64,000 nt of DNA from Jidongwangia harbinensis (lineage in GTDB: Bacteria; Actinomycetota; Actinomycetes; Mycobacteriales; Micromonosporaceae), in assembly GCF_020216025.1 (NCBI RefSeq), contig NZ_JAIWNC010000043.1:1-64000 (forward strand), given 5' to 3'. Positions 45,280 to 54,168 of this stretch are shown in pieces (the stretch's first letter is position 1; each line of letters opens with the position of its first letter). Below the pieces are notes generated by a model, which ran no database searches, was not told the origin of the DNA, and was given only the letters and a program-made list of their open reading frames with translations. Both the position numbers and the translations under genes were made by a program.

Positions 45280-46077
45280 ATGCTCACCCAGCTGCACCAG
45301 TCCTGGTCCCTGATCCTCGGGGTGTCCAGCGGATTCGGCCGGGCCACCGCCCGCGAGGTCGCCCGGCACGGCGGCCACGTCATCGGGGTGCACTTCGACG
45401 CCGCCCAGGGCGCCGACGAGGCCCGCAAACTGGCCGACGAACTGCGCGACACCGGCGTGCAGGCCCACTTCTTCAACCAGAACGCGGCCAGCGGCGCCAC
45501 CCGGGCCGAGGTGGTGTCCCGCACCGCCGAGCTGACCGGCGGGGCCGGCGTCCGGCTCGTCCTGCACTCGCTGGCCTTCGGCTCGCTGCTGCCGCTCATC
45601 CCGTCGCCCCAGGAGTCCGAGACCATCACCCCCCGGCAGATGGCGATGACCGTCGACGTGATGGCGCACAGCCTCGTCTACTGGGCGCAGGACCTCCATG
45701 CCGCCCGGCTGCTGCCGCGCGGCGCGAAGATCTTCTCGATGACCAGCGCCGGCAGCACCCAGGCGCTGGGTTCGTACGGGGCGGTCTCGGCCGCCAAGTG
45801 CGCGCTCGAGGCGCACACCCGCCAGCTCGCCGTGGAACTGGCGCCGCAGGGCGTGGCGGTCAACGCACTGCGGGCCGGCACCACGCTCACCCCGGCCCTG
45901 GCGCGGATCCCCGGCAGCGCGGTGTACGCCGAGGCGTGCCGGGCCCGCAACCCGCACCGGCGGCTCACCGAACCGGAGGACGTCGCCGAATTCATCGCCC
46001 TGCTCACCCTGACCGACTCGTCCTGGCTGACCGGCAACGTGATCGGCGTGGACGGCGGCGAACTGATCAGCGCTTGA
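45280..46077 (+). CDS. FabL-like enoyl-ACP reductase (atypical short-chain dehydrogenase)
   Basis: Protein of 265 residues after CAGGAG. Rossmann fold with GVSSGFGRATA. The catalytic pair is Y166 and K173 (SYGAVSAAKCALEA), seven apart: the YX6K pattern of enoyl-ACP reductases rather than the YX3K of ordinary SDRs. ALEAHTRQLAVELAPQGVAVNAL and the end NVIGVDGGELISA are closest to FabL. It would reduce trans-2-enoyl-ACP, giving a saturated segment. It stands between the KS pairs and the second ACP. Confidence 0.8.
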   Translation: MLTQLHQSWSLILGVSSGFGRATAREVARHGGHVIGVHFDAAQGADEARKLADELRDTGVQAHFFNQNAASGATRAEVVSRTAELTGGAGVRLVLHSLAFGSLLPLIPSPQESETITPRQMAMTVDVMAHSLVYWAQDLHAARLLPRGAKIFSMTSAGSTQALGSYGAVSAAKCALEAHTRQLAVELAPQGVAVNALRAGTTLTPALARIPGSAVYAEACRARNPHRRLTEPEDVAEFIALLTLTDSSWLTGNVIGVDGGELISA

Positions 46078-46100
46078 CCCCGACCGAGGAAAGGAACCCC

Positions 46101-46373
46101 ATGTCCGACACCGCATCCACCGTCGACATCGAGGAACTGCGCACCCTGGTGGCCGACGCCCTGGAACTCACCCCCGCCGAGATCACCGACGACGCCAGCT
46201 TCGCCGACGACCTCGAGGTCGACTCGCTGACCGCCCTCGAGGTGGCGGTGCGCGTGGAGAAGCACTACGGCATCAAGCTGGCCGAGCCGGAGTTCAAGCA
46301 GCTCACCTCGCTGCGCTCGGTCCGCGCGCTGGTGGACGCCAAGCTCGGCGAAGGGTGGACCGATGCCCGGTAG
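46101..46373 (+). CDS. acyl carrier protein
   Basis: Protein of 90 residues after GAGGAAAGGA. Canonical attachment motif with S42 in DDLEVDSLTALEVAVRVEKH. It is the more conventional of the two carrier proteins in the operon and the likely carrier of the growing chain. Overlaps the start of the FabG gene by 11 bp. Confidence 0.93.
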   Translation: MSDTASTVDIEELRTLVADALELTPAEITDDASFADDLEVDSLTALEVAVRVEKHYGIKLAEPEFKQLTSLRSVRALVDAKLGEGWTDAR

Positions 46374-47109
46374 CGGACGGCCGGCGGCCCTGGTCTCGGG
46401 CGGTTCCCGCGGCATCGGCCGGGCCGTGGTGCTCCGCCTGGCCCAGGACGGTTTCGACGTCGCGTTCTGCTTCCGGTCCGACCAGACCGCCGCCGACCAC
46501 GTGGCGAAGGAGGCCGCCGAGCACGGCGCCCGGGTGTACGCCCGGCCCGTCGACGTCACCGACGCGGCGCAGGTACGCGGTTTCGTGTCCGGCGCGGAAC
46601 AGGAACTGGGCCCGGTGCACGCCGTGGTCACGTCCGCCGGCATCGTCCGGGACAAGCCGCTGGCGCTGATGGCGGACGAGGACTGGCACGCGGTGCTGGA
46701 CACCAACCTGACCGGCACCTACCACGTCTGCCGGGCCACCATCTACGCGCTGATGCGGCGCCGGCAGGGCACCGTGGTCACCCTGTCGTCCATCGCCGGG
46801 GTCTACGGCAACAGCACGCAGACCAACTACGCGGCGTCCAAGGCGGGCATCATCGGCTTCACCAAGGCGCTGGCGAAGGAGTGCGGGCGGTACGGCGTCC
46901 GGGCCAACACGGTGGCACCGGGGCTGATCGAGACCGACATGACCGACGCCCTGTCCGACCAGGTCCGCGAGCGCATCCTGCGACAGGTCACGCTGGGCCG
47001 GTTCGGGACCCCGGAGGAGGTCGCCGACCTGGTCTCGTTCCTGGTCTCCGACCGGGCCCGCTACCTCAGCGGACAGGTCATCGGGCTCGACGGCGGCCTG
47101 GTGATCTGA
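46363..47109 (+). CDS. fabG: 3-oxoacyl-ACP reductase (FabG-type SDR)
   Basis: Protein of 248 residues. NADPH-binding SGGSRGIGRA, catalytic S143, Y156 and K160 (LSSIAGVYGNST, NYAASKAGIIGFTKALAKE), VAPGLIETDMT and the C-terminal GQVIGLDGG, all typical of FabG. It reduces the beta-keto group after condensation. The start overlaps the ACP gene, showing tight coupling. It is a pathway copy; the housekeeping gene would lie elsewhere. Confidence 0.92.
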   Translation: MPGSGRPAALVSGGSRGIGRAVVLRLAQDGFDVAFCFRSDQTAADHVAKEAAEHGARVYARPVDVTDAAQVRGFVSGAEQELGPVHAVVTSAGIVRDKPLALMADEDWHAVLDTNLTGTYHVCRATIYALMRRRQGTVVTLSSIAGVYGNSTQTNYAASKAGIIGFTKALAKECGRYGVRANTVAPGLIETDMTDALSDQVRERILRQVTLGRFGTPEEVADLVSFLVSDRARYLSGQVIGLDGGLVI

Positions 47110-47110
47110 G

Positions 47111-48049
47111 GTGAGTGACGTGTCGACCCGGGACCGCCCGGCCGGGCGCGCCGCGCCGGTGCGGCTCGCGCTGGCGCCGGTCGTCGCGGCCCGGCTCGCC
47201 TACGCCGCCTGCCATCCGCCCCGGCGGGCGGCCCGCGACCCGAACCGGCCCGGGTTCGCCACCGAGGAGGTCGCCGTCCCGGCCGGAGCCGGGCGCGCGC
47301 TGAGCGGATGGCTGTGCCCCGGCGATCCCGCGCGGATCGTGGTCGTCGGGCACGGCCTCGGCCAGGACAAGGCGCGCAGCGTCCGGTACGCGCGGTTCCT
47401 CTCCGACGCCGGCTACACCGTGCTGATGTTCGACTTCCGCAACCACGGTGCCAGCTTCGACGACCGGGCCCTGACCGGTTACCACCGGCGGTTCGGACAG
47501 GACGTCGAGGCGGTCGTCCGGTGGGCCCGGGCCCGGTCCGCCGGGCCCGGCACCCGGGTCGCGCTGTACGGCTTCTCGCTGGCCTCGTTCGCCATGCTGC
47601 ACGCGGTCGCCGGGCTGCCCGACCCGGTGCACGCGGTGATCTGCGACAGCGGGCCCAGCGACCGGCCCGCCGGCACCGCGGACAACCTGCTGCGCTCCGG
47701 GCTGCTGCCGGTACCGCCGATGCCACCGGCGTCCCTGGCGTACCGGCTGTTGGCGGCCACCTACCGCCGGCTCAGCGCGGTCACGATGGGCTGGCCGGCG
47801 CCATGGCCGCCGACCGCCGCCCAGCCGCGGTACGCCGACACCCCGCTGCTCTTCGTGACCGGTGACGCGGACCGGCTGGTGCCGTCCGCCGAGGTGCGCC
47901 GGGTGGCCGCGGGCTGCCCCCGGGCCGAGGTCGTGGTGATCCCCGGGGCCGCGCACATGAAGACGATGACGGCGGCGCCGCAGACGTACACCGGCGCCGT
48001 CCTCGATTTCCTGGCGAGGGCGATCGGCGTGCCGGGGAGGGACCGCTGA
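47111..48049 (+). CDS. alpha/beta hydrolase
   Basis: Protein of 312 residues from GTG 47111. Alpha/beta hydrolase fold with HGLGQDKARS (oxyanion region), nucleophile S156 in GFSLA (the usual GxSxG with the last Gly changed to Ala), acid in TGDADRLV and the final histidine in GAAHMKTM. It could release the product from the carrier protein as a thioesterase or act on an ester or amide; the substrate is unknown. Shares one base with the next gene. Confidence 0.82.
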   Translation: MSDVSTRDRPAGRAAPVRLALAPVVAARLAYAACHPPRRAARDPNRPGFATEEVAVPAGAGRALSGWLCPGDPARIVVVGHGLGQDKARSVRYARFLSDAGYTVLMFDFRNHGASFDDRALTGYHRRFGQDVEAVVRWARARSAGPGTRVALYGFSLASFAMLHAVAGLPDPVHAVICDSGPSDRPAGTADNLLRSGLLPVPPMPPASLAYRLLAATYRRLSAVTMGWPAPWPPTAAQPRYADTPLLFVTGDADRLVPSAEVRRVAAGCPRAEVVVIPGAAHMKTMTAAPQTYTGAVLDFLARAIGVPGRDR

Positions 48050-49098
48050 TGCGACTGGGCCTGAACCTCGGTTATCTCGGCACCGCGGGCGGCGGCCCGC
48101 CGCCGGACGTGTCGGCGACCCTGGTGGCGGCGGCCGAACGGCTCGGTTACGCGATGGTGTGGACCGCCGAGGCGTTCAGTTCCGACGCGGTGTCCCTGCT
48201 CGGCTGGCTCGCGGCCCGGACCACCGGCATCGGGCTGGGCACCGCCGCCATGCAGATCCCGGCGCGCAGCCCGGCGATGACCGCGATGACCGCGGCCACC
48301 CTGGACGTGCTCTCCGGCGGCCGGTTCCACCTCGGGCTGGGGGTCTCCGGACCGCAGGTGGCCGAGGGCTGGCACGGCGCCGGCTTCGACCACCCCCTGG
48401 CCCGGACCCGGGAGTACGTCGACGTGGTGCGGATGGCGCTCCGCCGGGAACGGCTGGTGCACGCCGGCGACTACTACGCGGCCGGGCAGGGCGCGGCGCT
48501 GCGACTGGGCATGCGGCCGGTCCGCGCCGCGGTCCCCGTCTACCTGGCCGCGGTGGGACCCCGCAACATCGCGCTGGCCGGGGAGATCGCCGACGGATGG
48601 CTGTCGGTGTTCTTCGCGCCCGAGTCCGCCGGCGACCAGCTCGACGCGCTGCGCACCGGGCTGCGCCGCGCCGGGCGGCACCGGGACGACGTGGACGTGG
48701 CGGTCACCGTGCCGGTCGCGGTGGGCGACGACCCGGCGGAGTGCGCCGACCGGCTGCGCCTGCACGCCGCCCACTTCCTCGGCGGCATGGGTAGCCGCGA
48801 GCACAACTTCTACAACCGGCACGCCGCCCGGATCGGGTACGCCGCGGCCGCCGCCCGGGTGCAACGGCACTACCTCGACGGGGACTACCGGTCCGCGGCG
48901 GCCGCGGTACCGCTGTCGTTCGTGGAGCGGACCTGCCTGGTGGGCCAGGTGCCGGCCATCGCCGAGCGGATCCGGGCCTACGCCGACGCCGGCGTGCGTA
49001 CCCTCTCGGTGCTGCCCGGCGGCCGCGACGCCGGCACGGGCCTGCGGACCCTGCGCACCGTCGCGGAGGCGTTCGACAAGTCGGGGGTCGGTGACTGA
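48049..49098 (+). CDS. LLM-class flavin (probably F420)-dependent oxidoreductase
   Basis: Protein of 349 residues with a bacterial luciferase-like TIM barrel: MRLGLNLGYLGTAGGG, TAEAFSSDAVSLLGWLA, GLGTAAMQIPARSP, RFHLGLGVSGPQVAEGWHG, VYLAAVGPRNIALAGEIADG. This pattern is typical of F420-dependent members in actinobacteria rather than FMN-dependent monooxygenases. It likely reduces or oxidises a pathway intermediate. One-base overlaps on both sides put it firmly in the operon. Confidence 0.88.
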   Translation: MRLGLNLGYLGTAGGGPPPDVSATLVAAAERLGYAMVWTAEAFSSDAVSLLGWLAARTTGIGLGTAAMQIPARSPAMTAMTAATLDVLSGGRFHLGLGVSGPQVAEGWHGAGFDHPLARTREYVDVVRMALRRERLVHAGDYYAAGQGAALRLGMRPVRAAVPVYLAAVGPRNIALAGEIADGWLSVFFAPESAGDQLDALRTGLRRAGRHRDDVDVAVTVPVAVGDDPAECADRLRLHAAHFLGGMGSREHNFYNRHAARIGYAAAAARVQRHYLDGDYRSAAAAVPLSFVERTCLVGQVPAIAERIRAYADAGVRTLSVLPGGRDAGTGLRTLRTVAEAFDKSGVGD

Positions 49099-50288
49099 TG
49101 GCCGGCGGCTTCGACGCGATCGTGGTGGGCGCGCGGTGTGCCGGTGCCGCCACCGCCATGCTGCTCGCCCGCGCGGGGTACCGCGTGCTGATGCTGGAGC
49201 GTGCCCGGTTCCCCCGCGACACGCTGTCCACGCTCTACATCCACCAGCCCGGCATCGCGCTGCTGCACCGCTGGGGCGTGCTGGACGCGGTCACCGCCAC
49301 CGGTTGCCCGCCGATCGAGCGGGTGGTCCACCAGGTCGACGGGGTACGCCTGGCCGGCAGCGTCCCACCGGTCGACGGCATCCGGGCGGCGTACGCACCG
49401 CGCCGGTACCTGCTCGACCAGATCCTCGCGGACGCGGCCGTGGCGGCCGGCGTCGACTTCCGGCCCGGCTGCACGGTCGAGGACGTCACGTTCACCGACG
49501 GCCGGGCCACCGGCGTCCGCTGGCGCCACGGCGGGCGGACGGTGCCGGAGCGGGCCCCGCTGATCGTCGGCGCGGACGGCATGCGGTCCCGGACCGCGGC
49601 CGCCACCGGTGCCGTCCTGCTCGCCGCCCATCCGCTGCTGACCTGCGTCTACTACACGTTCGTGGCCGGTGTGGACGCGGGCTTCGAGGCGTACGGCACC
49701 ACCGGCCGCTGGGCCGGCTCGGTGCCCACCAACGACGGCCTGACGCTGGTCGCGACGTACTTCCCGCAGTCCGAGTTCCCGGCGATCCGGGCGGACGCGC
49801 ACCGCGCCCACCACGACTGCCTGCGCACCGTGGCACCCGGCCTGTACGAGCGGATCGCGGCCGGCACCCCCGCGGACCGCCTGTACGGCAGCGGCGACCA
49901 GCGCAACTACCTGCGCCAGGCGGCCGGTCCCGGCTGGGCCCTGGTCGGCGACGCCGGCCACCACAAGGACTCGATCACCGCCCGGGGCATCACCGACGCG
50001 TTCCACCAGGCGCAGGCGCTCGCCGACGCGGTCGGCACCGACCTGCACGACCCCACCAGGCTGGACGCCGCCCTGGCCGGCTACGCGGCGCGCCGCGACG
50101 ACCTGGTCCGGGACGGCTACCGCGACGCCCTCGCCACCGCCGCGTTACGCCCGCGCCGGCGGCTGCGCCTGCTCCGGGCCGTCGCCGCGGACCCCGCCCT
50201 GACCGAGCGCTTCCTGGCCACCATGGCCGGCATCCGGCCCAGCGGCGACCTGGCCACCCCCGACCTGACCGCCGCCGTACGACACTGA
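49098..50288 (+). CDS. FAD-dependent monooxygenase (PHBH-like fold)
   Basis: Protein of 396 residues. N-terminal dinucleotide-binding segment AIVVGARCAGAATAMLLARAG (a variant of GxGxxG), the DG motif IVGADGMRSRTA and the GD motif ALVGDAGHHKDSITARGIT mark a group A flavoprotein hydroxylase or a halogenase/geranylgeranyl-reductase relative. Lacks the WxWxIP motif of flavin halogenases. Probably hydroxylates or oxidises the aromatic part of the product. Confidence 0.87.
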   Translation: MAGGFDAIVVGARCAGAATAMLLARAGYRVLMLERARFPRDTLSTLYIHQPGIALLHRWGVLDAVTATGCPPIERVVHQVDGVRLAGSVPPVDGIRAAYAPRRYLLDQILADAAVAAGVDFRPGCTVEDVTFTDGRATGVRWRHGGRTVPERAPLIVGADGMRSRTAAATGAVLLAAHPLLTCVYYTFVAGVDAGFEAYGTTGRWAGSVPTNDGLTLVATYFPQSEFPAIRADAHRAHHDCLRTVAPGLYERIAAGTPADRLYGSGDQRNYLRQAAGPGWALVGDAGHHKDSITARGITDAFHQAQALADAVGTDLHDPTRLDAALAGYAARRDDLVRDGYRDALATAALRPRRRLRLLRAVAADPALTERFLATMAGIRPSGDLATPDLTAAVRH

Positions 50289-50303
50289 CCCGGAGGCCGC
50301 ACC

Positions 50304-50966
50304 ATGACCAGCCGCGCCACCTTCGACGCCATCTACGCCGGCCGTACCCCGCTGGGCGACCGGGCGCCGTGGGACATCGGGGCACCGCAGCCGGTGATCG
50401 CCGAGCTGGACCGGTCCGGCCGCATCCGCGGCGACGTGCTCGACGCCGGCTGCGGCACCGGGGAGAACGCCCTGCTGCTCGCGGCGCACGGCCACCGGGT
50501 GCACGGGTTCGACATCTCGCCGGTGGCGGTGGCCCGGGCCCGGGAGAAGGCCGTCGCCCAGGGCCTGGAGGTCCGCTTCGACACCGCCGACGCCACCGGG
50601 ATCGGATCGTGGCCGGAGCGCTTCGACACGGTGGTCGACTGCGGGCTCTTCGACTCGTGCGGTGCCACCCTGCGCCGGCGGTACGCCGGGGCCCTGCGCC
50701 ACGTCTGCCGCCCCGGCGCGACGGTCTTCCTGCTGGAGCTCGACGGCGGCTCCGCGGCGGTGATGCGCGAGCGTTTCGCCGCGGTGGGCCTGCCCGGGAC
50801 GCTCACCAGCCGGATGCCGCAGCTGCGGCCGGCGGACGTGACCGAGGCGTTCGCGGACGGGTGGCAGGTCGACGAGCTGACCGCGGCCACGATGGTGGTG
50901 TACCTGCCCGGCGCGGCCACCCCGGCCGAGGTGCCGGCGCTGTTCGCCGCGGTCCGCCGCCGCTGA
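50304..50966 (+). CDS. SAM-dependent methyltransferase
   Basis: Protein of 220 residues, class I Rossmann fold with motif I VLDAGCGTGENALLLA (45-60), motif II acid in VHGFDISPVAV, and DTADATGIG. Resembles small methyltransferases with the opening PWDIGAPQPVI, common in tailoring roles. Likely O- or N-methylates the product. Last gene of the plus-strand operon, 15 bp after the monooxygenase. Confidence 0.9.
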   Translation: MTSRATFDAIYAGRTPLGDRAPWDIGAPQPVIAELDRSGRIRGDVLDAGCGTGENALLLAAHGHRVHGFDISPVAVARAREKAVAQGLEVRFDTADATGIGSWPERFDTVVDCGLFDSCGATLRRRYAGALRHVCRPGATVFLLELDGGSAAVMRERFAAVGLPGTLTSRMPQLRPADVTEAFADGWQVDELTAATMVVYLPGAATPAEVPALFAAVRRR

Positions 50967-50989
50967 CCGGTCCGGCCGGCGCCGGGTCG

Positions 50990-51412
50990 TCAGAGGCCGA
51001 GCAGCTCCGGCCGGTCGGCCAGGGCCCGGAAGTGTCCGCCCGGGCCGGGCAGCAGCCGTCGCTCGCGCAGATCGAGCAGCCCGCCCACGCTCAGCACCTC
51101 GGCGACCGGGTCGCCGCCGGCGGTGTGCAGCCCCTGCTCCACCCGGAACGTCTTGCCGTCGCCCCACCGGAAGGCACACGTCACGCCCACCTCGTCGCCG
51201 GCCAGCACCTCCCGGTGGAAACGGATGGTCGTCTCCAGGTTGACCGGCCCGATCCCGTGCGCCAGCAGGTCCGCCTGGCGGATCCCGGCGGCGCGCAGCA
51301 GTTCCCAGCGCGCGTGCTCGGCGTACTGCAGGTAGGCGCTGCTGGTCAGGTGGCCCTGGGAGTCGGTCTCGTAGACGCGCACGGTGACCGGGACGGTGAA
51401 CGGTGTCGGCAC
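50990..51412 (-). CDS. hot-dog acyl-CoA/ACP thioesterase (YbgC/FadM-like)
   Basis: Protein of 140 residues. GTG 51412 has GGAAGGA just upstream and is preferred to an earlier ATG. The 4-hydroxybenzoyl-CoA thioesterase-like motif is present with catalytic D17 (VYETDSQGHLTSSAYLQYAE). It cleaves acyl thioesters and may edit or release the chain. A dehydratase role is conceivable for a hot-dog protein, but this motif is that of thioesterases. Coupled with the LAL regulator gene 19 bp upstream. Confidence 0.86.
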   Translation of the reverse strand: MPTPFTVPVTVRVYETDSQGHLTSSAYLQYAEHARWELLRAAGIRQADLLAHGIGPVNLETTIRFHREVLAGDEVGVTCAFRWGDGKTFRVEQGLHTAGGDPVAEVLSVGGLLDLRERRLLPGPGGHFRALADRPELLGL

Positions 51413-51431
51413 GGGCGTCCTTCCGGGCGGA

Positions 51432-53882
51432 TCAGTCGGCGTGCGGCAGATGGCGGGCGAGTTCGACACGGGAACCCACCCCGAACTTACGAAACAACAC
51501 CCGCAGGTGATAGTTCACGGTGTGCGGCGACAGGGAAACCCGGCGCGCCACCTGCCGGTTGGTGAGCCCCTCGCCGACGTACCGGATGATCGCCTGTTCG
51601 GTGTCGCTCAGCCGGGCCCAGGTCACCTCCGTGCCGTTCGGTGCGGCCGGAACCGGCGCCGGCGTGCCGGAGTTGAGCAGCGTGCTCACCCGGGCGGCGT
51701 CGTTGCGGGCGCCGATGCGCTGGAAGCCGGCCAGCGCCCGGCCGAGCCGTTCGGCGGTCTCCGCGCAACCCACCGGGTGCCCGGAGCGTCCGAGCCGGCC
51801 GAGGTCCTCCTCGGCCAGCGCCGCGGCCCAGGGGTCGCCGTGGCCGGCGGCGGCCTCCCGCAACGCGTCCGGGTCCTGGTCGAGCACCCCACGGGCATGC
51901 CGGGCGGACAGCCGGACGGTGGGGAAGCCGCGGTTCGCGGCGGCCAGTTCCTCGGCGGTGGCGGCGACGCTGGCGGCCAGCGCGACCTGGTCGGCGGCCA
52001 GGGCGATGCGGATCAGCCAGGCCGCGGCACCCGGTTCCTCCAGGTACAGCGAGCGCTGCGACAGCAGGTCGGCGTGCCGGGTGGTGAGCAGGTCCAGGGC
52101 CCGCTGCTCGCCGAGCTGGGCCACCGCGATCAGGAACTCGCACCAGCCGATCCGGACCGACGGGAACACGGTGCCGTACGCCCGGGCCGCCGCCCGGCAC
52201 CGCCAGACGTGGTCCGCGGCGGTGGTGATGTCGCCCAGCCGCAGCGTCACCAGCGCGAGGACCGCCTGCGCGTACGGCGTCACCCACCGGCTGGGCGCCT
52301 CCGCGGCCAGGGCCAGGCCGGCCTGGGCCCGCTCGTACGCGTCGCTGGTGCGACCCGCCTGCAGCAGGATCCGGGCGTGGATGACCAGGGGAGGGGCCTG
52401 GTGGGCGGACAGGCCCAGGCGGGCGATGGTGTCCCGGGCCTCCTGGATCAGCCGTTCCGCCTCGGACCGCCGGCCGATCTCGGCGAGTTTGGCGGCCAGC
52501 GTCAGCCGCGGGTAGGGACGCCAGGCCGGGGGCGCCGAGTCGTCGGCGGACAGTGCCGCCGTCCGGCCCCAGTGCAGCCCGTCGTCCAGCTGCCCGGCCG
52601 CCCAGCTGAGATTGGACAGCACGGTCGTGGCGGCCAGCAGGTCGGCGTCCGCGGGCCGGTCGGCGTGGGCGGCGACGATGGTCCGCGCCTCGGCGGTCAC
52701 CGCGGCCGTGTCCGTGCCGAACAGGCCGACGATCCGGTCCGCCGCGGCGCCCACCGGGTCGGCCGTGCCGGGCAGCCGGCAGGTGGCCGGGGTGCCGGCG
52801 AGCAGGCGGCGCAGGTCGTCGACGACGTCGGCGGCGAGCGGTTCGGTGAGGGTGGCGCGGGCCAGCAGGACGGCGGGTACGAGCGCGTCGGCGCTCGCGC
52901 CCACGGCCGCGCCGTCGCGTGGTGTCCCGCGGAACTGCCGGTGCAGGGCGTGGCGAACCGACGGGGGCACGTTCTCCGCGATGGCGCGCCACACCAGGCC
53001 GTGCACGAACGTGGTCTGCTCGTCGACGGAACGCAGCAGCCCGGCCGCGATCGCCTCGTTGAGCACCGGCAGCAGCCCGGCCGCGGTCCCGCCCTGGATG
53101 CCGGCCACGGTCTCGAAGCAGAACGTCTGCCCGAGGGTCGCGGCGATCTGGAGGAACTGCTGGGCCGGCGGGGAGAGCGCGCTGAACCAGTACCGCACCA
53201 CCTCGTGCACGCGCCGCGGGACGCGGTCGGCCAGCAGGTGGGCCCGGCCGTCCCGGACCTCGATGCCGCCCTCCTCGCGCAGTCCCTCCACCAGTTCGAC
53301 GATCAGCAGCGGGTTGCCGGCGGCGGTGGCGACCACGGCCCGCAGGTCGTCCGCCGGCACCGCGCCGGCCCGCCCGGCGACCAGGGCGACGACGGCGTCG
53401 CACGGCAACGGTCCCAGCTCGATCCGGCTCAGCACGGTGCTCCGGGCGAGCAGCCGCCGTACCTCCGGCCCGGGTTCTCCGGACGGCGCGGTGAGCACCC
53501 AGACGAGCGGTTCGGCCGCGATCTGCTCGCGCAGCCGGAACGGCGCCGGGCCCGCCCCGGACATGGCCAGGTGCAGGTCGTCCACGGCGGCGATCCAGGG
53601 CCCGGCCGTGGCGTCGGCGGCGCGGCAGGAGCGGGCGCCGAGCAGCGCGCCCATCTCGTGCACGTCGATCACCGCGCCGGCCCGCCCGGCGGGACGGTCC
53701 ATGACGGTGAAGCCGCGCCGCTGCGCCTCCGCGAGGGTGTCCTCCAGCAGCCGCGTCTTGCCGCTGCCCGGCGGGCCCTCGATCAGCACCACCTCGCCCT
53801 GGGCCCGGTCGCCCAGCGTCTCCAACACTCCGCAGATCTGGGTGAGCTCGCGTTCGCGGCCCAGTAATCGGTCTGCCATCAC
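51432..53882 (-). CDS. LAL-family LuxR transcriptional regulator
   Basis: Protein of 816 residues. Walker A GPPGSGKT (36-43) and a Walker B-like WIAAVDDLHL in an N-terminal STAND ATPase, a long helical (TPR-like) middle, and a C-terminal LuxR helix-turn-helix (LSDTEQAIIRYVGEGLTNRQ, VARRVSLSPHTVNYHL). Large ATP-binding LuxR regulators of this kind are typical cluster-situated activators of antibiotic genes. It is divergent from the membrane-protein gene at 54169 and followed by the thioesterase gene. ATG 53879 is an alternative start. Confidence 0.92.
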   Translation of the reverse strand: MMADRLLGRERELTQICGVLETLGDRAQGEVVLIEGPPGSGKTRLLEDTLAEAQRRGFTVMDRPAGRAGAVIDVHEMGALLGARSCRAADATAGPWIAAVDDLHLAMSGAGPAPFRLREQIAAEPLVWVLTAPSGEPGPEVRRLLARSTVLSRIELGPLPCDAVVALVAGRAGAVPADDLRAVVATAAGNPLLIVELVEGLREEGGIEVRDGRAHLLADRVPRRVHEVVRYWFSALSPPAQQFLQIAATLGQTFCFETVAGIQGGTAAGLLPVLNEAIAAGLLRSVDEQTTFVHGLVWRAIAENVPPSVRHALHRQFRGTPRDGAAVGASADALVPAVLLARATLTEPLAADVVDDLRRLLAGTPATCRLPGTADPVGAAADRIVGLFGTDTAAVTAEARTIVAAHADRPADADLLAATTVLSNLSWAAGQLDDGLHWGRTAALSADDSAPPAWRPYPRLTLAAKLAEIGRRSEAERLIQEARDTIARLGLSAHQAPPLVIHARILLQAGRTSDAYERAQAGLALAAEAPSRWVTPYAQAVLALVTLRLGDITTAADHVWRCRAAARAYGTVFPSVRIGWCEFLIAVAQLGEQRALDLLTTRHADLLSQRSLYLEEPGAAAWLIRIALAADQVALAASVAATAEELAAANRGFPTVRLSARHARGVLDQDPDALREAAAGHGDPWAAALAEEDLGRLGRSGHPVGCAETAERLGRALAGFQRIGARNDAARVSTLLNSGTPAPVPAAPNGTEVTWARLSDTEQAIIRYVGEGLTNRQVARRVSLSPHTVNYHLRVLFRKFGVGSRVELARHLPHAD

Positions 53883-53926
53883 ACCGGTCCCCCGACATCA
53901 GGTGGTTCGGCCCGCCTCAGGACGCG

Positions 53927-53957
53927 ATCGTACGTCCCGGATTTCTACGACTGTCAA
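53927..53957 (-). promoter_or_regulatory. candidate promoter of the LAL regulator gene
   Basis: On the minus strand TTGACA (53957-53952) and TACGAT (53932-53927) are 19 bp apart. The long spacer would fit an activator-dependent promoter. The leader to ATG 53882 would be about 40 nt. Confidence 0.35.
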
Positions 53958-54168
53958 TATCATGTGAACGTTGCGGTGCGTGGTCCGGTTGCCGGCATCG
54001 AGCGTGCCACCTTGCGCTGACCTGGATGAACGTCCGGTTTCCGGTGCGTGCGGTGCGCGTTGCCGCGACGTTTCCCGGCGCCGCGGGACTGTGCCAAATG
54101 ATGTCTGGCCGGCCAGGTCAGCAAGATGTACCGAGTCGGTCTGTCCGGCCGATGGCAGCGTCGCGCTC

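Noticed and set aside
49098..50288. Flavin-dependent halogenase
   Set aside because: The WxWxIP motif that marks these halogenases is absent; the sequence fits a monooxygenase or reductase better.
50990..51412. The missing dehydratase of the polyketide pathway
   Set aside because: The catalytic aspartate motif is that of YbgC-type thioesterases, without the His/Glu or His/Asp motif of FabZ- or MaoC-type dehydratases.
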